Assembly: GCF_002895435.1 (NCBI RefSeq)
Contig: NZ_POYJ01000001.1
Location: 930,001-994,000 of the forward strand
Source of the DNA: Aquimarina sediminis
GTDB taxonomy: Bacteria > Bacteroidota > Bacteroidia > Flavobacteriales > Flavobacteriaceae
Reading direction: 5' to 3'
Length of the DNA stretch: 64,000 nucleotides
The position numbers were made by a program, and so were the translations under genes. Under the pieces are notes generated by a model. It was not told where the DNA came from and did not search any database. It saw nothing but the letters and a program-made list of their open reading frames with translations. Position 1 is the first letter of the stretch; every line of letters starts with the position of its first letter. Shown piece after piece: positions 41,355 to 49,960 of this stretch.

Positions 41355-44279
41355 TCAATAATCTATAGACTCATATATAATTCTTTGTATTTCTGAACGA
41401 ATATCATTAGATATCAGTTTTCTATTTGCTGCATTGGGAAAAGTACGATTGCTCAAAAAGACATATATTATCTCTTCTTCAGGGTCTGCCCATGTAAAAG
41501 TGCCTGTAAAACCACTATGACCAAAACTTGTTTTTGATAAACATCCACAAGTGGGTCCTGACTCACCCAATTGTGGTTTATCAAACCCTATCCCACGGCG
41601 TACTCTTCTATGGCAATAATGACAGGTATTAAACTCATCCAAGGTTTCTTTAGCAAAATATTGTTTTCCGCCATAATACCCTCCATTAAGATACATCTGC
41701 ATTATCTTAGTCACATCATTTGCATTAGAAAACAAGCCGGCGTGTCCTCCAACCCCTCCTAACATAGCCGCACCCTGATCATGAACATAACCATGAACAA
41801 CCTCTCCTCTATAAATTTTATCATTTTCTGTAGGCACAATCCTTTTTTTCTTAAATTTTGTCAAGGGTAAATATGTAGCATGATTAGCTCCTAATGGCTT
41901 ATAAAAATGTTGCTGAGTGAGTTTATTTAACGAATTACCGTAATGTTTTTCTATAAAAGCTTTTAAAAGATAAAATGGTAAATCGCTATATTTATAACTT
42001 AATCGTCCTCTTAATTCACTATCCCTAATCTTTAACAACAAGGAATCCTTCATATCACTTCTAAAGTAAAGATTATTGGTTACTTCAATATTAAATTCAT
42101 CAGAACGGCTAGTTCGATAGTATTTCTTATCCGGTTTTCGGGTTATAGAATCCATGGTATGCACATAAAAAGGAATCCAAGCTTTTAACCTTGCATAATG
42201 AGACAACATTGATTTTATTGTGATATCTTCCTTATTTGAACCTTGGAAAGAAGGTAACATTTTACCTACTTTAGTATTTAAATTAATTACCCCTTTATCT
42301 TTTAATTCTATAGTTAGCGGTAGGGTAGCCAATATTTTGGTTAGAGATGCCAAGTCATACACATCAGACCCTTTAACTTTTCTAAATTTGTTATAGGTGT
42401 GATATCCATAGTTTTTATTAAATATCACCTTGCCCTTTCTTGCAACTATTAGCTGTACACCAGGAGCCATTTTTTCGTCTATAGCAAAATTTACAATAGA
42501 ATCAATTCTAGCAAGTTTATAAGAATTCATGCCTACACTTTCTGGTAAACCATATGACAACCTATTAAGCAATCTTGTTTCAAGTCCTGTTCCTACAGGA
42601 AAATCTTCTCCTATACTTACAGGAAGTTTCCCTTTAGATTCCAAAGCACCAAAAAGCAATTGCGCACTTTTTGCCTGAGCTATCTCACTGTTTTGATACC
42701 CCATTACAATTCCTTCAAAGTTTGTAGTAGTTAACATATCTAACATTGCATAGGGTTTTGCAAAAATGTTAAGAATCGTTGTATTTGTTCTAGCTATCTC
42801 ATACAACCACACCAGTTCTTTATCTTTAAATTTATATGAAGCCCAAGGAGAATCATTAGATTTATGAAACCCCACAATAACATAATTATAATTACGTAAT
42901 TGATCCATCATTTCTCCTAATTGACCTGCTTTCACCCAATCCACCTGAGTATATTTACTTAATTCCTCATAAAAGGTTTCTCCTGAATCATCCCCAAAAG
43001 AAACATATGCAATTTTCTTTAAATCAAGATTCTTAATTGGCAATGTTGCTCTTTCATTTTTTAAAACTGTCAAAGAATTCTCTACTAACTTATGCCTAAG
43101 CACCTTATTTTTTTGACTGTTTAATTCTTCAAGAAGAAAATTTTCTTTAATTGGTTGATATGCATTAAGACCTGCCTTATATTTTGCAAACAAAATCTTT
43201 TTAACAGAATGCGACAATCGCTCTTCACTTATTTCTCCAGAATAGTATGAAGAAACAATCTTCTGAGATGCCAGTGGTACATTTTCTGACATTAAAAGTA
43301 TATCGTTTCCAGCCAAAAAGGCAGCCAAATCAACATCTCCAGGAGCCTTATAATCAGAAACACCTTTCATATCAAGGGCATCTGTAAAAATTAACCCTTT
43401 AAAATTCAAACTATCTTTTAGTAATGCTGAAACTACCTTTTTAGAAATTGAAGAAGGATAATCCGATCTATACTCCAAACTAGGAACATTCAAATGCCCA
43501 ACCATCACACTTGTCAATCCTTGATCAATAAGTTTTTTATATGGATACAGCTCAATACTATCGATTCTCTTATAATCAAAATTAATTGTAGGAAGCGTCT
43601 GATGTGAATCACTATCGGTATCTCCATGCCCAGGAAAATGTTTTGCACTTGCCAATATCCCTTCTTGTTGCATCCCTTTCATAAATGCTAGTGATTTCTG
43701 AGCAACTACTTCTTTATCCTCACCAAAGGAACGATTTCCTATAATTGGATTTTGAGGGTTTGTATTTATATCTACAACCGGAGCAAAATTAATATGCACT
43801 CCAATTCGTTTACAATCTCTTCCTATTTGTCTTCCGGCTTCTTCTATTAAACTATCATCTTGGATAGCACCAAGTGTCATGTTCCAAGGAAAGTCTTCTA
43901 CAGAATCGAGGCGCATTCCTAAACCCCATTCTGCATCCATACCAATTAACAATGGTATCTTGGACAATTCCTGATACTGATTACTTAATTTCACTTGTTT
44001 TCCAGGAGTTCCTTTAGAAAAGACAACACCACCGATCTGAAACTCCTCAATAAGCTTTCTTATTTTATCTTTCTCTTTTTGAGAATCAGAAGAAGACATA
44101 CTTACCATAAACAACTGCCCCACCTTTTCCTTAAGAGTCATTCTATTATAAATACTATCCACCCACCTTTGTTGGCTCTCAAAATCCTCAACAATCAGCG
44201 GATTATCCAGCTGTGCATTACCAACAAAAGTTAAAAAAAATAGTATGAAAGAAAAATACTTACTTATTATCTGCCGCAC
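41355..44279 (-). CDS. GH3 beta-N-acetylhexosaminidase fused to a class C beta-lactamase-like domain
   Basis: 974 residues with a signal peptide ending near FVGNAQ. Residues 35-390 are GH3 of the NagZ type: AKHFPGHGDTDSDSHQTLP with the His/Asp dyad and FTDALDMKGVS with the nucleophile. A Rossmann-like middle domain follows (about 400-570). The C-terminal domain (about 590-974) is a serine hydrolase: DLASLTKI (SxxK), YKYSDLPFYLL (YxN equivalent) and FGHSGFTGT. The combination joins muropeptide glycoside cleavage and a D-aminopeptidase/esterase-like activity in the periplasm, so a peptidoglycan role is inferred. Its start is 7 bp after the gene at 44287-44772. Confidence 0.9.
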   Translation of the reverse strand: MRQIISKYFSFILFFLTFVGNAQLDNPLIVEDFESQQRWVDSIYNRMTLKEKVGQLFMVSMSSSDSQKEKDKIRKLIEEFQIGGVVFSKGTPGKQVKLSNQYQELSKIPLLIGMDAEWGLGMRLDSVEDFPWNMTLGAIQDDSLIEEAGRQIGRDCKRIGVHINFAPVVDINTNPQNPIIGNRSFGEDKEVVAQKSLAFMKGMQQEGILASAKHFPGHGDTDSDSHQTLPTINFDYKRIDSIELYPYKKLIDQGLTSVMVGHLNVPSLEYRSDYPSSISKKVVSALLKDSLNFKGLIFTDALDMKGVSDYKAPGDVDLAAFLAGNDILLMSENVPLASQKIVSSYYSGEISEERLSHSVKKILFAKYKAGLNAYQPIKENFLLEELNSQKNKVLRHKLVENSLTVLKNERATLPIKNLDLKKIAYVSFGDDSGETFYEELSKYTQVDWVKAGQLGEMMDQLRNYNYVIVGFHKSNDSPWASYKFKDKELVWLYEIARTNTTILNIFAKPYAMLDMLTTTNFEGIVMGYQNSEIAQAKSAQLLFGALESKGKLPVSIGEDFPVGTGLETRLLNRLSYGLPESVGMNSYKLARIDSIVNFAIDEKMAPGVQLIVARKGKVIFNKNYGYHTYNKFRKVKGSDVYDLASLTKILATLPLTIELKDKGVINLNTKVGKMLPSFQGSNKEDITIKSMLSHYARLKAWIPFYVHTMDSITRKPDKKYYRTSRSDEFNIEVTNNLYFRSDMKDSLLLKIRDSELRGRLSYKYSDLPFYLLKAFIEKHYGNSLNKLTQQHFYKPLGANHATYLPLTKFKKKRIVPTENDKIYRGEVVHGYVHDQGAAMLGGVGGHAGLFSNANDVTKIMQMYLNGGYYGGKQYFAKETLDEFNTCHYCHRRVRRGIGFDKPQLGESGPTCGCLSKTSFGHSGFTGTFTWADPEEEIIYVFLSNRTFPNAANRKLISNDIRSEIQRIIYESIDY

Positions 44280-44286
44280 GAAAAAT

Positions 44287-44772
44287 TTAGTTTAAAAAAC
44301 GATTATGCCAACTATCTTTTGCTGGGACTTCCCAATTGGTGCGATATTCGGCAATATTCGTAACTAGGTTATTAAAAACGATAGTATTTGGGGATACTGA
44401 CTTGTTTTTAGCCATTTTCTTAAAATCTGAAAGAGCTTTATAAGCTACAAACTCTCCTTGTTTAAAAGACACATTCATCTTATCTAATAAATCTACACCA
44501 TATTTCTGCTCCAATTGTTGGATAAAATATACTGAAGCGTCAATAGAACAACCTGTAGCCGGGTTCACTCCTTGATCCAATCCAATGGTTATAAATCTCT
44601 TATATTTAATCTCATAACTCGCTCGTAGATCTGCACCATGTGCTGTCCATTGAGTTATAAATTCGTCTAACTTTTTTTTTATCTCTTCCAATTCATCAAC
44701 ACTGAATGACCTATTAGCTTGATAAATCCAAACTCTAGATGTTTCGGGAAGGTCATTAAATTCTACTAACAT
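44287..44772 (-). CDS. Conserved flavobacterial protein, often mislabelled ABC transporter ATPase
   Basis: 161 residues, soluble. Segments are ETSRVWIYQANRSFSVDELEEI, WTAHGADLRASYEIKYKRFITIGLDQG, ATGCSIDASVYFIQQLEQKYGVDLLDK and WEVPAKDSWHNRFLN. There are no Walker motifs, so the ATPase label found in databases for such proteins is not supported by the sequence. Function unknown. It is 7 bp from the GH3 fusion gene and about 110 bp after the Fe-S protein gene. Confidence 0.75.
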   Translation of the reverse strand: MLVEFNDLPETSRVWIYQANRSFSVDELEEIKKKLDEFITQWTAHGADLRASYEIKYKRFITIGLDQGVNPATGCSIDASVYFIQQLEQKYGVDLLDKMNVSFKQGEFVAYKALSDFKKMAKNKSVSPNTIVFNNLVTNIAEYRTNWEVPAKDSWHNRFLN

Positions 44773-44883
44773 GAGCTATTTTTTTTATTAAAGTAACAAA
44801 AACTATTCCTATTTATTATCACAAAAAAGAGTTAATATGAATAAACAAATTAACTCTATTAAATTATCCTTAATCAGAAAAGC

Positions 44884-45675
44884 TTATAAATCTTGAGCAT
44901 TAGCAATAAGCTCTGCCACGTCTAACACCTCAATACTATCTTCTTTTTCTTTACTTTTTACTCCGTCGGTCATCATTGTATTACAAAACGGACATCCCGC
45001 AGCAATTATATCAGGTTTAGTTTCTAAAGCATCCTCTGTTCTCACAACATTAACATCTTTATCACCTGGTTCAGGCTCTTTAAACATTTGCGCCCCTCCT
45101 GCCCCGCAACACAATCCTTTTTTCTTGCAGCGCTTCATTTCTATAAGTTCTACTTCAAGTTTTTTAAGTAAATCTCTTGGAGCTTCATATACATTATTCG
45201 CTCTACCCAAATAACATGGGTCGTGAAATGTAATTCGTTTGCCTTTAAACTTTCCTCCTTCTACTTTTAGTCTACCTTCATCCAAAAGTGACTTAAGAAA
45301 CTGAGTATGATGCATTACCTCATAACTACCTCCTAATACTGGATATTCATTTTTAATAGTATTAAAACAATGAGGACAAGCTGTTACTATCTTTTTTACT
45401 TCATAAGCATTTAGAACTTCGATATTAGTAACTGCTTGCATTTGAAACAGGAACTCATTTCCCGATCTTTTTGCCGGATCTCCAGTACAACTTTCTTCTG
45501 TTCCCAACACAGCAAAGTCTACATTAGCATTATGAAGTAACTTCACAAAAGCCTTAGTTATTTTTTTGGCTCTATCATCAAAACTACCCGCACAACCTAC
45601 CCAAAACAAAACTTCTGGTATCTTGCCTTCTGCCATATATTCTGCCATTGTAGGCACCTTTACTGTTTCACTCAT
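44884..45675 (-). CDS. CCG-domain Fe-S oxidoreductase subunit
   Basis: 263 residues, soluble. Two cysteine-rich CCG domains, as in heterodisulfide reductase HdrB/D, GlpC and LutA: the first has VGCAGSFDDR, CPHCFNTIKNEYP and the second HDPCYLGRANNVYEAPR, GLCCGAGGAQMF, and AAGCPFCNTMMTDG. The conserved membrane partner with two 4Fe-4S clusters is encoded nearby at 46264-47592. Together they probably pass electrons between a soluble donor and the quinone pool; the donor is not known. Confidence 0.85.
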   Translation of the reverse strand: MSETVKVPTMAEYMAEGKIPEVLFWVGCAGSFDDRAKKITKAFVKLLHNANVDFAVLGTEESCTGDPAKRSGNEFLFQMQAVTNIEVLNAYEVKKIVTACPHCFNTIKNEYPVLGGSYEVMHHTQFLKSLLDEGRLKVEGGKFKGKRITFHDPCYLGRANNVYEAPRDLLKKLEVELIEMKRCKKKGLCCGAGGAQMFKEPEPGDKDVNVVRTEDALETKPDIIAAGCPFCNTMMTDGVKSKEKEDSIEVLDVAELIANAQDL

Positions 45676-45737
45676 ATATAAAGTATTTAAAATCTATGAT
45701 TTCTATTTTTAAAATTAAAAACCACAGAATTTATATT

Positions 45738-46184
45738 TTAATCGTGTTTTCCGTCATCAAAAACTTCGATAGTCACCACTCGCTCTACCAATTCGGTAAA
45801 TTTACCCGTATATCTGGTAGCCTTAACTAAGTGATTATCTATCCAATGATAATTCCCTCCTCTTGGTTTACCCATTAAAAGACTATGATACTTAAACCCA
45901 TGCGTTTTTAACCATGTTTCGGTTACTTCTCTGTGTTCTTCAGTTCTTGAAGTAAAAAAGCATATAATATGCCCTTCATCATACCATTTGTTTAAAGTAA
46001 TCAGCGCATCAGGAAAAGGAGCACAAATAGCCATTCTTTCTGGTTCTTCATTAGGCACATCTTCTGTAATAGTACCATCAATGTCAATAAGATAATTCTT
46101 AATTCCTTCTGGTAAGACAGGACTTATATGCTCTCCTTCTTCTATCTTATCATGCAATAATTTTTCTACTTCTTCCTTTTTCAT
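45738..46184 (-). CDS. HAD-like phosphatase
   Basis: 148 residues. The HAD motif I is YLIDIDGTITED with nucleophile Asp and DGT; motif II CFFTSRTEEHREVT; a Lys and the acidic motif appear in LLMGKPRGGNYHWIDNHLVKAT. The C0-type cap is minimal. Proteins like this are sometimes called phosphoheptose isomerase, which the sequence does not support. It sits between the two Fe-S protein genes and is transcribed with them. Confidence 0.75.
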   Translation of the reverse strand: MKKEEVEKLLHDKIEEGEHISPVLPEGIKNYLIDIDGTITEDVPNEEPERMAICAPFPDALITLNKWYDEGHIICFFTSRTEEHREVTETWLKTHGFKYHSLLMGKPRGGNYHWIDNHLVKATRYTGKFTELVERVVTIEVFDDGKHD

Positions 46185-46263
46185 CGTTTTTATTAATTTA
46201 TGGTTTAATTGGTTAAAAGTTTTAGGTTAAATTAATTTATTATGATCGGTTATTCAATAAAGT

Positions 46264-47592
46264 TTATTCTTTACTCCAATTTAATCGGTCCATTTGGTTA
46301 AATGGCCATGGAGCCCCATTATTCTCTATATTCGACATCATATTATTTAAATCCATTGGTGCCGCACTCTGTTCCATTACTAGATAGCGTCTCATATCTA
46401 TAATAATAGACAAAGGACTTATACTCACAGGGCAAGCTTCAACACAAGCATTACAACTTGTACAAGCCCATAATTCTTCAGGAGATATATAATCGTTTAG
46501 CAATTGTTTTCCATCATCAACAAAACTACCGTTCTTATCTATATTATCTCCAACTTCTTTAAGACGATCTCTGGTATCCATCATAATTTTTCGAGGAGAT
46601 AACTTTTTGCCTGTTTGATTTGCAGGACATTCACTGGTACAGCGTCCACATTCGGTACATGTATATGCATTTAATAACTGAACCCAATTTAGATCTGTAA
46701 CATCAGACACTCCAAATTTTTCTGGCTCTCCTTCTTCTTGATCATCTGCAGGCGCAGCAAAAGGATCAGCATTTGGATCCATCATAAGCATTACTTCTTT
46801 AGTAACCGCTTCTAGGTTGTCAATTTTTCCTTTTGGATTTAAATCTCCATAGTATGTATTAGGAAATGCCAACATGATATGAAGGTGTTTAGAAAAATAT
46901 AAATAATTTAGAAACACCAATATCCCCAAAATATGAAGCCACCAGGCAGTTCTTTCTATTATTATCAATGCCATTTCAGATACCCCATCAAAAAGAGGTG
47001 ATATGAATTGACTTACTGGGTAAGCTCCGGCTTTAATATAATGATCAGCACCCATATCCTGTAATTGCAGATCTGCCGCATTCATTACCAGAAATAAAGT
47101 CATTAAAACCATTTCAAAATACAAAATGAAATTTCCGTCATTTTTTGGCCAACCTTTCATTTCGGGATTCCAGAAACGCTTTAACTTAATAATATTACGA
47201 CGAATCCAAAACAAAACAACCCCAACAAATACTAAAAGTGCTAAAATCTCAAATGATGCGATTAAAAAATCATATATACCTCCCAAAAAGGCAAAAACTC
47301 TATGTGTCCCAAAAATACCATCGATAATTATTTCTAATACTTCAATGTTAATAATAATAAAACCTACATACACTACAATGTGTAATATCCCCGCTACCGG
47401 ACGACGAACCATTTTTGATTGACCTAAAGCAATCATTGCCATATTCTTAAATCGTTCTCCTTTATTATCAGAACGATCAACATCTTTTCCTAGTCGTATA
47501 TTACGAATTACTTTGCGAATATTTTTGGTAAAATACCCTACACCTGCTACTAGGGCAAGAACGAATAGAATATTAGGTATATAGTTCATCAT
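46264..47592 (-). CDS. Membrane-bound 4Fe-4S dicluster protein
   Basis: 442 residues. Five or so N-terminal transmembrane helices (about 5-25, 65-90, 105-125, 150-170, 215-235) carry histidines of a cytochrome b-like domain. Two 4Fe-4S motifs follow: CTECGRCTSECPANQTGK at about 315 and CTSCNACVEACP at about 385. This is the HdrE/DsrM-like membrane half that pairs with the CCG protein at 44884-45675. Electron transfer to or from menaquinone is inferred. It starts 4 bp after the mlaD-type gene. Confidence 0.87.
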   Translation of the reverse strand: MMNYIPNILFVLALVAGVGYFTKNIRKVIRNIRLGKDVDRSDNKGERFKNMAMIALGQSKMVRRPVAGILHIVVYVGFIIINIEVLEIIIDGIFGTHRVFAFLGGIYDFLIASFEILALLVFVGVVLFWIRRNIIKLKRFWNPEMKGWPKNDGNFILYFEMVLMTLFLVMNAADLQLQDMGADHYIKAGAYPVSQFISPLFDGVSEMALIIIERTAWWLHILGILVFLNYLYFSKHLHIMLAFPNTYYGDLNPKGKIDNLEAVTKEVMLMMDPNADPFAAPADDQEEGEPEKFGVSDVTDLNWVQLLNAYTCTECGRCTSECPANQTGKKLSPRKIMMDTRDRLKEVGDNIDKNGSFVDDGKQLLNDYISPEELWACTSCNACVEACPVSISPLSIIIDMRRYLVMEQSAAPMDLNNMMSNIENNGAPWPFNQMDRLNWSKE

Positions 47593-47595
47593 TTT

Positions 47596-48546
47596 TTAAT
47601 GTATTGAATCTGTTGGTTTTTCGTAAGGAGTATTTTTCTTTCCAAAAACCGAAATATGAATATATCTCTTCGGGTTTAATCGTAAATCCTGTAGAAGTAA
47701 TTCTAATTGTTTACCAGTTTTTTCTAAATTATCATATAACTTATCATCTTTTAACAGCTTACCCGCGGTGCCTCTTCCAGAATTTAAGTCTTTAGATATT
47801 TTATTAAAATTAGCTAATACCTTTTCTAAATCTCTTCCTAATTTAGCCACATTTATTTGGGCTAAAGAGTCAGAAACTTTGTTAAGGTTTGTAGACATAC
47901 TATTCAGATTGTTAATCGTATTATTCAACTTACCTTCGTTACCTGCTAAGATAGTATTTAATGATCCTGAAGCTCCTTTAAAATTCTTTACTGTAATGCT
48001 TAGATCTTTAAAAATTGAATTAAGATTGTTCTTATTATCTACGTTAAGAATCCCATTTACAGAATTTAGTAGTGTATCTGCATCTGTAATTGCAGCTTCA
48101 AGTTTTTCTTGTAAAGGTGCTAGCTTATCATTTACCAACTCTAGTAATCCTGATTCTATTTTACCTGGTAATGTATCCCCATCTTTAGCATCTAATCCTT
48201 GTTCATAAATGGGCATTATCGCCAAAGACTTTCCTCCTATTAATCCCCCTCCATATACCTTTGCAAGACTATTTTTAGAAAATGAAAAATCACTATCTAC
48301 ATTAAATTCTACAACAAGATTACCTTTGCTATCTGCAAAGCTTATTGATACTATTTGCCCAACTACCAATCCATTGATCGTTACAGGAGAAGAGGGTATT
48401 AACCCTTCTACATTATCATAGACAGCATAAAAGGTTCTGTCGTTTTCTAGGAGATTTTTCCCTTTCAGGAAGCTGTAGCCAAAAATCAAAAGTGCTATTG
48501 CGCAAATTGCTAATATTCCAGTCTTAACTTCTCTAGTAAATTTCAA
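47596..48546 (-). CDS. mlaD: MlaD-type MCE lipid-transport protein
   Basis: 316 residues. An N-terminal membrane anchor (about 8-28, ILAICAIALLIFGYSFLKG) is followed by one MCE domain (about 38-115: YAVYDNVEGLIPSSPVTING and GLVVGQIVSISFAD) and a long helical region (about 130-290) rich in Asn and Leu. MCE proteins form rings that move lipids between the inner and outer membranes. The permease and ATPase partners are not adjacent. It lies between the amidase gene and the Fe-S gene, and only 4 bp separates it from the latter. Confidence 0.9.
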   Translation of the reverse strand: MKFTREVKTGILAICAIALLIFGYSFLKGKNLLENDRTFYAVYDNVEGLIPSSPVTINGLVVGQIVSISFADSKGNLVVEFNVDSDFSFSKNSLAKVYGGGLIGGKSLAIMPIYEQGLDAKDGDTLPGKIESGLLELVNDKLAPLQEKLEAAITDADTLLNSVNGILNVDNKNNLNSIFKDLSITVKNFKGASGSLNTILAGNEGKLNNTINNLNSMSTNLNKVSDSLAQINVAKLGRDLEKVLANFNKISKDLNSGRGTAGKLLKDDKLYDNLEKTGKQLELLLQDLRLNPKRYIHISVFGKKNTPYEKPTDSIH

Positions 48547-48633
48547 AATAGATTATATTTTAGGACACAAATTTAGAATAAAAAATAGATTTCTACTGAT
48601 AATTTGATAAGGAATTATCAGTATTTATTTAGA

Positions 48634-49761
48634 TTAATTCGAAGATGTGCTGGGTTTTAATGCTTCTGTTAATGGAATTGATTCATTATCGCGAAATGCA
48701 ACAATAAAGCTAGAGTCAAATCCTTTGCCTACGGCAATTTCTCTTAATTCTTGAATTAAAGTATAATTAGATGTACTGCCATAGTAATATTTATACAATT
48801 CTCCGGTCTTAATTTTAGATAGTTGATCCAACCCACTAAAATTAAAAGGTTTTAGTTCTATATCACCAGCTCCGGCAGCTATCTGCACTTTAAATGTTAT
48901 ATCGTCATACACTTTATCTCCTTCCATATGAGCTGTTACTCTGGTTACTTCGGGAGCTTTGGGCTGATATACTTGATAAATAGCATCCAAACTTTCTTTA
49001 TAATCTATTATCGATTTGGTTATAGATTTTGCCATATCATCTTGCCCCTTTATAGAATTAAGATATTTTCCCTCATTAATATTTGTCAGAAAACCTAGCT
49101 CTATCAAAACACTAGGCATATACGTTTGGTGTAGTACTACAAAACCTGCTTGTTTAACTCCTCTACTCTTCCTATCTAGACTTTTTTTAAATCGGTTTTG
49201 CACAAAACTTGCCAAAGTAAGGCTTTGATCTAAATACTCCTCTTGCATTAGAGTCAATCCTATTATCGACTCTGGGGAGTTAGGATCAAATCCATCATAA
49301 TTCGCTTGATAATTATCTTCTAAAAGTATAACAGAGTTTTCATTTTTTGCTACATTAAAGTTTTCATCATTGGCATGCAGCCCCAACACAAACGTCTCTG
49401 TTCCATAGGCTTGGGATCGGTGCGAATTACAATGAACAGAGACAAATAAATCTGCTCCTGCCTTATTCGCTATACTTCCTCTTTCATGGAGCTCTATAAA
49501 CACATCTGTTTTTCGAGTATACACTACCTTAAACCTCCCATCATTCTCTAAGGCTTTACCAACCGCCAATACCACTTTTAATGCAATTTCTTTTTCTCTA
49601 TATCCGTTACCCCTATTTCCAGAATCATGTCCTCCGTGTCCGGCATCTAAAACGACAACAAATTTTTCTTTTTCCTTAAAGACATCAACAGGTCTAAAAG
49701 AGAATATTATAAAAATAAAAAATACTAAAAAAACAATATGTATTATACTTCGTTTCATCAA
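48634..49761 (-). CDS. N-acetylmuramoyl-L-alanine amidase (Amidase_3)
   Basis: 375 residues. A signal anchor (about 4-25) is followed by the Amidase_3 domain: VVLDAGHGGHDSG, YREKEIALKV, FVSVHCNSH and VLIELGFLTN, giving the Zn ligands His, Glu and His and the catalytic Glu. The enzyme cleaves the amide between N-acetylmuramic acid and the stem peptide during cell separation. The C-terminal 110 residues form an extra domain with a SPOR-like look (FKVQIAAGAGDIELKPFNFSG). It is divergent from lptD with a 199-bp gap. Confidence 0.92.
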   Translation of the reverse strand: MMKRSIIHIVFLVFFIFIIFSFRPVDVFKEKEKFVVVLDAGHGGHDSGNRGNGYREKEIALKVVLAVGKALENDGRFKVVYTRKTDVFIELHERGSIANKAGADLFVSVHCNSHRSQAYGTETFVLGLHANDENFNVAKNENSVILLEDNYQANYDGFDPNSPESIIGLTLMQEEYLDQSLTLASFVQNRFKKSLDRKSRGVKQAGFVVLHQTYMPSVLIELGFLTNINEGKYLNSIKGQDDMAKSITKSIIDYKESLDAIYQVYQPKAPEVTRVTAHMEGDKVYDDITFKVQIAAGAGDIELKPFNFSGLDQLSKIKTGELYKYYYGSTSNYTLIQELREIAVGKGFDSSFIVAFRDNESIPLTEALKPSTSSN

Positions 49762-49960
49762 TTACAAATAATTTTACTACTATTCTTGAAACATTCCCTT
49801 CATGTTTCAGTTTTTAATATAACAAGTTAAAAATCTAAAGATTGTGATCTATAAAATAAACTTAAATCTTCTATGTTTATATAGCTTAGAAGACCCGTCA
49901 TTGACATAATTTTTTATTTTTTCACTAATTACAATCTAAGGATAAAAAATATATGTAATT

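Noticed and set aside
44287..44772. ABC transporter ATPase
   Set aside because: The name is commonly attached to this family but the sequence has no Walker A, Walker B or signature motif.
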